A DNA stretch of 8,402 nt from Thermodesulfatator sp. (GTDB lineage Bacteria; Desulfobacterota; Thermodesulfobacteria; Thermodesulfobacteriales; Thermodesulfobacteriaceae): contig QOAM01000033.1 of NCBI GenBank assembly GCA_003978075.1, forward strand, positions 1 through 8,402. The letters are read 5' to 3'. A program made the translations under genes and the position numbers. Under the pieces are notes generated by a model. That model was not told where the DNA came from, did no database searches, and saw only the letters and a list, made by a program, of their open reading frames with translations. Shown here piece after piece: positions 1-6,757 of this stretch (position 1 is its first letter; every line of letters starts with the position of its first letter).

Positions 1-380
1 TCATTTTGGAGAAATTCCTCGCACTGGGCTACCACTTGGGGATTTTCCGTGCCGTAGAGAAGGACCTGAGGAATAAGAAATCTCAGCCACCGCCGCAATT
101 CTTCCCGAGAGGTAAAACGGCGCACGGCATAACCCTGACGCTTCCAAAATCCTTCCATAGTCTCCGCGGGCAAGGGAAGGTCCCAGTAAAGGAGGGCTAC
201 CGGGCCGGTGAGAAGGTAATCCTCCAGCGCTATGCGCTCAGAATCGCGCGCGGCAAAGACCAGACGTCCTCCACAATCCGGACAAAGGAGCCGATCTTCA
301 GGAATATCTTTCGAGGGGTGCCGCAATCGAAACTTTTTACCACAACTATTACACTGAAGACTTATTTTCTCCTCAGCCAC
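1..380 (-). CDS. Zinc-ribbon protein with possible receiver-like fold (3' end outside window)
   Basis: Only the first 126 codons are visible; the gene continues past the left edge. Two cysteine pairs, CNSC (residues 10-13) and CPDC (33-36), form a typical zinc ribbon. From about residue 60 there is an alternating pattern: a hydrophobic strand (VALLYWDLPL), a helix, a second strand, a charged helix (SREELRRWLRF) and a third strand (QVLLYG). This resembles a degenerate CheY-like receiver or small Rossmann-type domain, but no phospho-acceptor is evident and the fold assignment is inference. The GTG start at 380-378 is chosen because a GGAGG ribosome site (392-388) sits 7 nt upstream. It overlaps the end of the preceding PilT-like gene by 19 bases, so translation is probably coupled. 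Overlap with a pilus ATPase suggests a regulatory or accessory role in pilus function. I do not recognise a named family. Confidence 0.75.
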   Translation of the reverse strand, partial: MAEEKISLQCNSCGKKFRLRHPSKDIPEDRLLCPDCGGRLVFAARDSERIALEDYLLTGPVALLYWDLPLPAETMEGFWKRQGYAVRRFTSREELRRWLRFLIPQVLLYGTENPQVVAQCEEFLQN

Positions 381-1549
381 GCCTCTTCCTCCATTTCCAG
401 CTTGAGTTTTTCTACATCTAGCTCTGAAGTCTTTTCTCCCTTGGCAGATTTTATGTTATCGATTTCTCGTCTTACCACATCACGTCGGATACAATAAGCC
501 AGGGCCACCTCCTCCGTGATCATTCCTTGTTGGTAAAGTTCCACGATGTGCTGATCAAAGGTCTGCATGTGGTAGGGGCTGCCCTGGCGCATGATGTCGT
601 AAAAGGTGCGGCCTTCTTCCTCGCCTTTAATAATGGTCTCCCTGGTGCGGATGGTATTGTAAAGGATGTCAAAGATGGCCACCCTACCGCCTCCCACCTT
701 GGGTAGGAGTTTCTGCCCCACGATCCACCGCAGGGTGTCGGCCAGGCGGTGGCGGATTTGGTGCTCTTCTTCAATAGAGAAAAAACCCAGGATGCGGTTA
801 ATGGTGTTTCCTGCACCCACGGTATGAAGGGTAGAGAAGACCAGGTGGCCGGTTTCGGCGGCCATGAGGGCAATTTCCATGGTCTCCCGATCCCGAATTT
901 CCCCTACCAGAATCACTTGCGGGGCCTGGCGCAAAGCCGCCCGTAGACCGTTAGCAAAGGTGTCGAAGTCGGTGCCCAGTTCGCGCTGACTAAAAGCGGC
1001 CTTCTTGGGAGAATGAGCAAATTCTATAGGATCCTCCAAGGTTACTATATGTACTGGGTCATTTTGGTTAATCTCGTTGAGAATGGCGGCCAAGGAGGTG
1101 GTCTTCCCCTGACCCGTGGCTCCAGTAACCAATACAATACCGCTTTTTTCTCGAGCGATGCGGTAAAAGGCCGCGGGGAGCCCTAACTCGGCAATAGAGG
1201 GTACCTTGGAAGGAAGCTTGCGCATAACGATGTTGTAGTATCCCTGTTGGGAATAGATGTTCACCCGGAAACGCGTGCCGTCTGGAAGGCGATAGGAAAG
1301 ATCTGCAGAACCGTGTTTTACCAGATCTTGAAAAAGAAAGGGATTCTTACGCAGGAGGTTGAAGGCAATAGTTTCAGTATGGAGGGGATTCAGTTTGGAA
1401 ATGGACCATCCCGGAATTTGCACCTGATGCAATTGGCCGTCAGCTAATACTTGAAAAGGTCTATTCACCATGAAAAGGATATCTGTTACTCTCTCTCGGC
1501 TACGAGCCAAATCACCGATAAGGTTACTGAGGTCTATGTCGGTAAGCAT
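362..1549 (-). CDS. Divergent PilT/PilU-like type IV pilus ATPase
   Basis: A 395-residue secretion-type hexameric ATPase that should act at the cytoplasmic base of a type IV pilus, driving or modulating retraction. Visible motifs are Walker A GATGQGKT (143-150), the Asp box IVTLEDPIEFAH (168-179), Walker B QVILVGEIRD (211-220) and the His box TGHLVFSTLHT (233-243). All catalytic elements look intact. It differs from canonical PilT next door: the N-terminal region carries extra sequence before the ATPase core, the AIRNLIRE-type C-terminal retraction motif is replaced by IRTRETIIKGE (about 300-310), and a charged tail of roughly 30 residues follows. These features suggest an accessory motor such as PilU rather than a second PilT, but the sequence alone does not settle this. 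The ATG start has a GGGGGAAAG stretch just upstream. The gene lies 113 bases downstream of pilT and overlaps the next gene, consistent with one operon. Confidence 0.9.
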   Translation of the reverse strand: MLTDIDLSNLIGDLARSRERVTDILFMVNRPFQVLADGQLHQVQIPGWSISKLNPLHTETIAFNLLRKNPFLFQDLVKHGSADLSYRLPDGTRFRVNIYSQQGYYNIVMRKLPSKVPSIAELGLPAAFYRIAREKSGIVLVTGATGQGKTTSLAAILNEINQNDPVHIVTLEDPIEFAHSPKKAAFSQRELGTDFDTFANGLRAALRQAPQVILVGEIRDRETMEIALMAAETGHLVFSTLHTVGAGNTINRILGFFSIEEEHQIRHRLADTLRWIVGQKLLPKVGGGRVAIFDILYNTIRTRETIIKGEEEGRTFYDIMRQGSPYHMQTFDQHIVELYQQGMITEEVALAYCIRRDVVRREIDNIKSAKGEKTSELDVEKLKLEMEEEAWLRRK

Positions 1550-1662
1550 CTTTCTTTCCCCCTAAGACCTCTGAGAAAATTCTTCTTTTTGTTTGTTGGA
1601 GCTTCGCCCCCAAGCCCCACTTTTACCTCCAAGTCCATTTGACTTTTTCAGAGGTTTTCCCC

Positions 1663-2754
1663 TTATACTGGAAGCTCTGTGAAATCGGCTAATTCCACCT
1701 CTTTGACAAAGGGCATAAAACGTGCCTTGTCGGCGGCCTTGTTCAAGGCCTCTTCCGGACTAATAATCCCACGCTGGAGGTACTCCATAATCGAATCATC
1801 TAGAGATATCATACCATATTTTCGACCAGTTTGAATAATCGAGGGAATCTGATAAGTCTTACCTTCCCGAATGAGATTACGGGCTGCAGGGGTGGCGATA
1901 AGGATTTCCAAGGCCACTATCCGCCCCGGGCGATCGATGCGCTTGAACATGGTCTGCGAAATAACCGCCCGCAGAGATTCCGACAGAGAGGCCCGGATCT
2001 GGGGCTGCTGATCGTGAGGAAAGATGTCAATAATACGGTCCACCGTCTGGGCCGCAGACACGGTGTGCAGGGTGGACATGACTAGGTGGCCGGTAAGGGC
2101 AGCCTCTAAGGCCAAGGAGATGGTCTCCAAGTCCCGCATTTCTCCCACCAGAATGATGTCGGGGTCCTCGCGCAAGGCGGCCCGCAGAGCCGCAGCAAAG
2201 GAGCGGGTATGCAACCCCACCTCTCGTTGATTTACTAAACAATTTTTGGGCTGATGTACGAATTCAATGGGATCCTCGATGGTTATGATATGGTCTCTGC
2301 GCATACGGTTGGCGTAGTCCACCATAGCTGCAAGGGTGGTGCTCTTTCCGGAGCCGGTGGGCCCGGTGACTAAGATAAGACCTTTGGGAAGGAGGGCCAG
2401 CTTGTTGAGAATGGGCGGAAGGCCCAACTCTTCCACACTGCGGATCTGGCTCGGAATAAGTCGAAAGACCGCCCCTACTCCCCGGTGTTGCATAAAGAAG
2501 TTCACCCGAAATCGGGCTACCCCGGGCAACTCGAAGCCAAAGTCCACGTCCCCGGTCTCTTCGAACTGCTTGATCTTTTCCTCTGGGGTCACCTCGTAGA
2601 GCATGGCCTTGAGCTCTTCGCTTTCTAGCACCTTGTATTTCACGCGCTGGAGATCCCCGTGTACGCGGAGAAGGGGGGGACTACCTGCGGAAAGGTGAAG
2701 ATCCGAGGCCCCGAGTTCCACCATAAGCTTCAAGAAGGCGTCTATCTTAGCCAT
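1663..2754 (-). CDS. pilT: Twitching motility ATPase PilT
   Basis: A 363-residue protein of ordinary PilT length. PilT hydrolyses ATP as a hexamer under the inner-membrane pilus platform to depolymerise type IV pili, producing twitching. The sequence shows the PilT N-terminal signature ELGASDLHLSAGSPP (13-27), Walker A GPTGSGKS (131-138), Asp box IITIEDPIEFVH (156-167), Walker B DPDIILVGEMRD (197-208), His box TGHLVMSTLHT (221-231) and the C-terminal AARNLIRE motif (290-297). That last motif corresponds to the AIRNLIRE element needed for retraction in studied PilT proteins. The ATG start has a strong AGGAGG site (2765-2760) 5 nt away. It is the first gene of the minus-strand group and is divergent from ftsE. 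No pilin or pilus assembly genes are in view, as is common because pilT is often unlinked from them. Confidence 0.95.
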   Translation of the reverse strand: MAKIDAFLKLMVELGASDLHLSAGSPPLLRVHGDLQRVKYKVLESEELKAMLYEVTPEEKIKQFEETGDVDFGFELPGVARFRVNFFMQHRGVGAVFRLIPSQIRSVEELGLPPILNKLALLPKGLILVTGPTGSGKSTTLAAMVDYANRMRRDHIITIEDPIEFVHQPKNCLVNQREVGLHTRSFAAALRAALREDPDIILVGEMRDLETISLALEAALTGHLVMSTLHTVSAAQTVDRIIDIFPHDQQPQIRASLSESLRAVISQTMFKRIDRPGRIVALEILIATPAARNLIREGKTYQIPSIIQTGRKYGMISLDDSIMEYLQRGIISPEEALNKAADKARFMPFVKEVELADFTELPV

Positions 2755-2790
2755 AAAAGCCTCCTCTCTTTTTTAATGGGAGATCTTCAG

Positions 2791-2797
2791 TATAATA
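2791..2797. promoter_or_regulatory. Back-to-back -10 boxes between pilT and ftsE
   Basis: The 72-base gap between the two start codons contains a perfect TATAAT on the plus strand (2791-2796). Read on the minus strand, 2797-2792 is TATTAT, a five-of-six match. The plus-strand box would place transcription start near 2803, about 24 nt before the ftsE TTG start. The minus-strand box would give pilT a leader of about 30 nt carrying its AGGAGG. No good -35 hexamer is seen in either direction (T-rich CTTTTT upstream of the plus box, CCCTTT for the minus box), so the call rests on the -10 match and position. Confidence 0.45.
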
Positions 2798-2826
2798 GCC
2801 CCAAATTCTGGGGAAAAGGGATAGCC

Positions 2827-3495
2827 TTGGGTAGAGTCCTTTTAAGACTGGAAAAGGTCTCGAAGATCTATCCCCCCTCCATCGCCGCCTTAAAGAATAT
2901 CTCCTTTGAACTTGAGCGGGGGGAGTTTATCTTCGTCACCGGTCCTAGTGGAGCGGGTAAGTCCACTCTCCTCAAGCTAATTTTTGGTCTGGAAAGACCC
3001 TCTTCCGGGCGCATGTTTTATGGGGACTTGGACTACGCTCGTCTCCATCGCCGCCATCTGGTCCATCTTCGCCGGCGCATGGGGTTTATCTTTCAGGATT
3101 TTCGGCTCCTTCCGGAGAAGACCGTCTTTGAAAATGTGTATTTGGGGCTGGAGGTCTTGGGAGTGAGCGGTTCTGTGGCCCGGGAGCGCGTGGAACGCAT
3201 CCTCAAGAGGCTGGGTCTGGCCGCTCGCCAAAACCAAAAGGTGAAGACCCTTTCCGGGGGGGAAATGCAACGGGTGGCCATCGCCCGGGCGGTGGTGCGC
3301 GAACCCGAGCTTCTCCTGGCCGACGAACCCACCGGAAATTTGGACCCGGAAAGGAGCCAGGAAATCCTGCGCATCCTAGAAGAGTTAAATGCCGAAGGTA
3401 TCACCGTGGTCTTGGCCACTCACGATGAAAGCCTGGTGCGAGAGCGTCACCGGCGGGTTATAGCCTTACAAGAGGGAAGATTATTCCATGCTTAA
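2827..3495 (+). CDS. ftsE: Cell division ABC transporter ATP-binding protein FtsE
   Basis: ATPase subunit of the FtsEX complex, which works at the cytoplasmic face of the division site and transmits ATP-driven movement through FtsX to cell-wall hydrolase activators. From the TTG at 2827 the protein is 222 residues, the usual FtsE length. It begins LLRLEKVSKIYPP, as FtsE proteins do. Motifs are Walker A GPSGAGKS (39-46), Q-loop Q90 in IFQDFRLLP, signature LSGGE (142-146), Walker B with catalytic glutamate LLLADEPTG (162-170, E167) and switch H199 in ATHD. TTG is preferred because AAAAGGG (2814-2820) lies 6 nt upstream and because it follows the TATAAT box at 2791. In-frame ATGs at 2659 and 2776 would lie upstream of that predicted transcript start or inside pilT. 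The gene overlaps ftsX by 8 bases. Confidence 0.94.
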   Translation: MGRVLLRLEKVSKIYPPSIAALKNISFELERGEFIFVTGPSGAGKSTLLKLIFGLERPSSGRMFYGDLDYARLHRRHLVHLRRRMGFIFQDFRLLPEKTVFENVYLGLEVLGVSGSVARERVERILKRLGLAARQNQKVKTLSGGEMQRVAIARAVVREPELLLADEPTGNLDPERSQEILRILEELNAEGITVVLATHDESLVRERHRRVIALQEGRLFHA

Positions 3496-4354
3496 AAAGG
3501 TCCTCTTAGAATTTAAGACCCATCAAGGGTCCTATGGTTTGACCTTCTTTATTCTCACCTTTTCGGTAACCCTCTTCCTCTTCTTTTCCTCTCTTTACTA
3601 CCACCTTTACCTCTTTTCTCGGGAGGCGGCCCGGAGCCTGGCCCTTACGGTCTATCTGGCTCCAGACCTCAGACCCCAAACCCAAAAAAGGCTCCTCCAG
3701 AAGTTTAGGGCCTTACCCGGGGTAAAAGAGGTGAGATTGGTGGCCAAAAGGGAGGTCTTGCGAGAGCTTCAGAGGATCTTCCGCGAGGATCCAGAGATCC
3801 TGCAGAATCTCGATCTTTCCAAGCTTCCGGACTTTCTGGAGATCCACTTCCAGGACCCCTTGCGGGATCTCCCGCGGGTCCAGCCTCAACTCCGAAAGTT
3901 AGAAAAAGAGCCCGGAGTCTTGCGCATCCGCTACGCCCAGAGCTGGCTGGGACGCCTCTGGCACCTTTCCCAGCTCCTGCGCAGACTCCTCTATTTGAGC
4001 ATGGCCCTGCTCTTGGCTTCCCTTTTGTTCCTGGTGGTGGTTACCGTAAATCTCACCCTGGAAAAGCAACGAGAGGAGATAGAAATCCTCTCTTTACTAG
4101 GGGCCTCTCCGGGTTACATCGGGCGTCCCAAGATGATGGTGGCCTTCGTCCTGGGATCCGGGGCCTTCCTTGCGGCCTTCGCCCTGCTCCACCTCTTCGA
4201 AAGTTATTTGCAGGGGGCCTTGGCCGGGGTAATTCCTTTCTTAAACTTAAGGCTTTCCCTCCTGCCCACCAATTACCTTATCCTTGGAACAGGAGGTATG
4301 GGATTCTTTTGCGCCTTATTGTCCTGGCTTGCAGTGCAGCGCTACTTCTCCTGA
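3488..4354 (+). CDS. ftsX: Cell division membrane protein FtsX
   Basis: A 288-residue inner-membrane partner of FtsE. Four hydrophobic segments fit the FtsX topology: about 17-42, 166-189, 215-237 and 262-285, with a periplasmic domain of roughly 120 residues between the first two. That domain is where FtsX proteins contact their hydrolase activators, here presumably the EnvC-like product of the next gene. The conserved cytoplasmic loop LEKQREEIEILSLLGASPGY (191-210) is the FtsX signature between segments two and three, and is thought to couple to FtsE. The ATG start lies within the end of ftsE (8-base overlap), a strong sign of coupled translation. The last 46 bases also encode the EnvC-like signal peptide in another frame. 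Confidence 0.94.
   Translation: MLKKVLLEFKTHQGSYGLTFFILTFSVTLFLFFSSLYYHLYLFSREAARSLALTVYLAPDLRPQTQKRLLQKFRALPGVKEVRLVAKREVLRELQRIFREDPEILQNLDLSKLPDFLEIHFQDPLRDLPRVQPQLRKLEKEPGVLRIRYAQSWLGRLWHLSQLLRRLLYLSMALLLASLLFLVVVTVNLTLEKQREEIEILSLLGASPGYIGRPKMMVAFVLGSGAFLAAFALLHLFESYLQGALAGVIPFLNLRLSLLPTNYLILGTGGMGFFCALLSWLAVQRYFS
4291..4297 (+). promoter_or_regulatory. Ribosome binding site for the EnvC-like gene, inside ftsX
   Basis: AGGAGGT lies 11 nt before the TTG at 4309, rather long but usable spacing. No ATG or GTG start is available in that frame nearby, and the upstream reading frame has no better start. The ATG at 4298 is in the ftsX frame and encodes an internal methionine. The site therefore supports TTG 4309 as the EnvC-like start. 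Confidence 0.55.
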
Positions 4355-5487
4355 ACTCGGCTCGGGCAGCGAGCCTTCCCCTAGAGAAGAAGATCCAGGA
4401 GGAAAGGCTCCTCCTGCAGCAAACTACCCTTAAAGAAAAGTCCATTCTGAAAGAGCTTCAGGATGTGGCCCGGGAAATCTCTGATTATCAGACAGAAATT
4501 AAGCGTTTGCAAAAAAGGACCCAAGAACTTCGAAAAGAAATAAGGACCCTTTCTCAAGCCATGACTAAGCTCGCTCAGAGGAAAGAGAAACTTCGCACCC
4601 GGTTGAGTCGAGAGATGGCCCTCCTGGCCACCCTTTCTCGCACCACCTGGATGAATCTCCTCTTCGAGCCCCGGAGCATAGACGAGTTCCTGCGCCGAGA
4701 AGACTACCTTTATCTCATCATCCAAAACGAGAACGAAAAACTAAAGGCCCTCCACCGCACCTTAAAGGACCTGGCCCGCCTTCAGACGGAAAAGAAAAAG
4801 AGGGTGGAGGAGCTGGCCCGGCAAAAGGAAGATCTGCGCGCAAAGATAGCGGAACTCAGGCTACTCAAAAGGGAAAAGGAGATCCTTTTGGCAGAGGTGC
4901 GCCGCAACAAGCAACTTTACCAAGAAATGTTGGACCTTCTGGAGACGGCTCAGCAGGAAATGGAGGCCCTGGCCCGAGAAGTGGCTGAGACCCACAGGCA
5001 GGTGCAGGAGTTGCAAAAGGAGAAGGGGGCGGGTCCTGGGAAGGGGTCTCCTCCCCGGTTACGGCCCCTTTTCGAGGTCAAGGGGCTCCTCCTGGCCCCG
5101 GTCAAGGGCAAGATCCTCCGCTTTTTCGGCCTGGGGCGGGATATTTTTACCGGAAAGTACACCTTTAGCCCCGGCATCTACATCGGGGCTCCCCCCGGAA
5201 GCCCGGTAGTGGCCCCTTTCCTGGCCCGGGTCTCTCGCCTGCGCTGGGTGGAGGGCCAGGGCCAAATCTTGGTCCTGGATCATGGCTATGGTTTTGTTTC
5301 GGTCATCGGGGGGCTGGATAAGGTCAAGGTGACCCCAGGAGAGTATGTACACACCGGTCAACCCTTAGGCACGGTGGCCGATTCCCCCTTCGGGCCAAGC
5401 GGGGTATATTACGAGCTTAGACGAGAAGGCCAGCCGCTCAATCCTCTGGAGTGGTTGGACCTCAAAACCCTGCACATGGTGAGGTAA
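4309..5487 (+). CDS. envC: EnvC-like murein hydrolase activator, coiled coil plus degenerate LytM domain
   Basis: A 392-residue exported protein. Residues 1-20 form a signal peptide (hydrophobic LIVLACSAALLLL, cleavage likely after SARA). Residues about 25-240 are heptad-rich, charged coiled coil, with the helical break around LLFEPRSIDEFLRREDYLYL (117-136) seen in EnvC and related proteins. A Gly/Pro linker (239-252) leads to an M23/LytM domain (about 258-385). The zinc ligands of active M23 peptidases are absent: the HxxxD position reads SPGIY, the HxH region has IGGL in place of YAHL, and the final H.H.E region reads VYYEL. EnvC proteins with such dead domains do not cut peptidoglycan; they activate N-acetylmuramoyl-L-alanine amidases when FtsEX cycles. 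Immediate linkage to ftsEX supports this role. No amidase gene is in view. The name is by family resemblance and context. Confidence 0.85.
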   Translation: MRLIVLACSAALLLLNSARAASLPLEKKIQEERLLLQQTTLKEKSILKELQDVAREISDYQTEIKRLQKRTQELRKEIRTLSQAMTKLAQRKEKLRTRLSREMALLATLSRTTWMNLLFEPRSIDEFLRREDYLYLIIQNENEKLKALHRTLKDLARLQTEKKKRVEELARQKEDLRAKIAELRLLKREKEILLAEVRRNKQLYQEMLDLLETAQQEMEALAREVAETHRQVQELQKEKGAGPGKGSPPRLRPLFEVKGLLLAPVKGKILRFFGLGRDIFTGKYTFSPGIYIGAPPGSPVVAPFLARVSRLRWVEGQGQILVLDHGYGFVSVIGGLDKVKVTPGEYVHTGQPLGTVADSPFGPSGVYYELRREGQPLNPLEWLDLKTLHMVR

Positions 5488-5490
5488 AAA

Positions 5491-6756
5491 ATGAAAAAGC
5501 GGCTTCTCCTACCCCTTCTCTTAATCCTCTGGCTAGGGGTCTTGCCTGCCCTAGGGGCTACCTCCAAGGGGGAAGATCCTTATGAGGCCCTCAAGCTCTT
5601 CTCTCAGGTCCTGGAACTGGTGGAAGAAAACTATGTCAAAAAGGTCACCACCAAGGAACTGGTCTATGACGCCATCAAGGGTCTTCTTTCCGGGCTCGAT
5701 CCTCACTCCTCCTACCTTTCTCCGGATGAATTCCACGAGTTACAGATCGAGACTAAGGGAAGCTTTACCGGGATCGGGGTGGAGATCACCCTGGAAGACG
5801 GGGTCCTTACCGTGGTCTCTCCCATTGAGGGAACCCCGGCCTGGAAGGCTGGCCTTCGGCCGGGGGACAAGATCGTGCGCATCAATGGTCAGCCTACGAA
5901 AGGGATGTCTCTCATGGAGGCCGTCAAAAAACTCCGAGGCCCTAAAGGGACCAAGGTGACCATTACCATCTTTCGGGAAGACACCAAGGAACTAAAGGAC
6001 ATCACCTTGGTGCGGGATGTTATTCCTATTCGGAGCGTGCGGGCCCAGACCTTAGAGCCGGGCTATGGCTATATCCGCATATCGAGCTTTCAGGAAAAGA
6101 CAGGAAAGGAATTGCGTCAGGCCCTAACCAAACTAGAAAAGGAAAATCACCCCCTCAAAGGATTGGTGTTGGATCTGCGGAACAACCCCGGGGGGCTCTT
6201 GGATGCGGCGGTGGAGGTGGCGGATGAGTTCTTGGATCACGGACTCATCGTTTATACCAAAGGGCGGCGCAAGGACCAAAACTTCAAATTTGAGGCCCAT
6301 CCCAACCGGAAAAAACACCCTTATCCTCTGGTGGTCTTGGTGAATGCGGGCACGGCTTCGGCCTCGGAGATCGTGGCTGGGGCCCTTCAGGATCACCATC
6401 GCGCGGTCATTCTGGGAACCCGGACCTTTGGAAAGGGTTCGGTGCAGACTATCATCCCCCTGCCTGACGGCTCTGCGGTCCGACTCACCACTGCAGAGTA
6501 CTTCACCCCCAGCGGTCGCTCCATCCAAGCCGAAGGCATTGAGCCCGATCTAGAGGTCCCGGAGATCAAGCCGGAGTGCTTCCGCAAAAAACACCTAGAG
6601 ATCCGGGAGAAAGACCTAGCCAGACACCTGGAAAATCCTAACGGGAAAGAGAACAAAGAAAAAGACTCGCAAAAGCTTTTGGCCCGGGATTTTCAGCTCC
6701 ACGAGGCCCTGAAAGTCCTAAAGAGCCTTCCCCAACTTACGCAGATAAACTACTAA
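5491..6756 (+). CDS. ctpA: Carboxy-terminal processing protease (S41 family, PDZ domain)
   Basis: A 421-residue periplasmic serine protease that trims or degrades envelope proteins from their C-termini. A signal peptide (1-23, ending PALGA) precedes an N-terminal helical region with the GLLSGLDPHSSYLSPDEF segment (64-81). Next comes a PDZ domain (about 95-165, with GLRPGDKIVRING at 121-133) and the S41 catalytic core. The catalytic residues match those known in Bacillus CtpB by spacing: Ser290 in NAGTASASEI, Lys315 in GTRTFGKGSVQ and Gln319. The Lys/Gln-rich C-terminal tail (about 365-421) is variable in the family. The gene starts 3 bases after the EnvC-like stop, with GGTGAGGT overlapping that gene's end as ribosome site. 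In other bacteria proteases of this family control cell-wall hydrolases, which fits the operon, but the substrate here is unknown. Confidence 0.94.
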   Translation: MKKRLLLPLLLILWLGVLPALGATSKGEDPYEALKLFSQVLELVEENYVKKVTTKELVYDAIKGLLSGLDPHSSYLSPDEFHELQIETKGSFTGIGVEITLEDGVLTVVSPIEGTPAWKAGLRPGDKIVRINGQPTKGMSLMEAVKKLRGPKGTKVTITIFREDTKELKDITLVRDVIPIRSVRAQTLEPGYGYIRISSFQEKTGKELRQALTKLEKENHPLKGLVLDLRNNPGGLLDAAVEVADEFLDHGLIVYTKGRRKDQNFKFEAHPNRKKHPYPLVVLVNAGTASASEIVAGALQDHHRAVILGTRTFGKGSVQTIIPLPDGSAVRLTTAEYFTPSGRSIQAEGIEPDLEVPEIKPECFRKKHLEIREKDLARHLENPNGKENKEKDSQKLLARDFQLHEALKVLKSLPQLTQINY

Positions 6757-6757
6757 T

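Noticed and set aside
6..497. 163-codon plus-strand open frame
   Set aside because: It lies antisense to the zinc-ribbon gene and the end of the PilT-like gene, both of which have clear motifs and ribosome sites. Its translation is Ser/Thr-rich low-complexity with no family pattern.
1598..1618. 7-bp hairpin (GGAGCTT / AAGCCCC) between the ATPase genes, considered as terminator
   Set aside because: On the minus strand it has one G-U pair and is followed by an A-rich stretch, with no U-run. On the plus strand one pair is mismatched. Not an intrinsic terminator.
1534..1638. 34-codon minus-strand frame between the two ATPase genes, starting MDLEVKVGLGG
   Set aside because: No ribosome binding site, it overlaps the start of the second ATPase gene, and the composition is unremarkable. 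It is probably chance.
2659..2826. Longer ftsE start at ATG 2659 or 2776
   Set aside because: Both lie upstream of the TATAAT-predicted transcript start, 2659 lies inside pilT, and FtsE of standard length begins at TTG 2827 with its own ribosome site.
4309..4335. Lipoprotein signal (VLAC) in the EnvC-like protein
   Set aside because: The cysteine is only at residue 8 and the hydrophobic core continues past it to an SARA-type signal peptidase I site.
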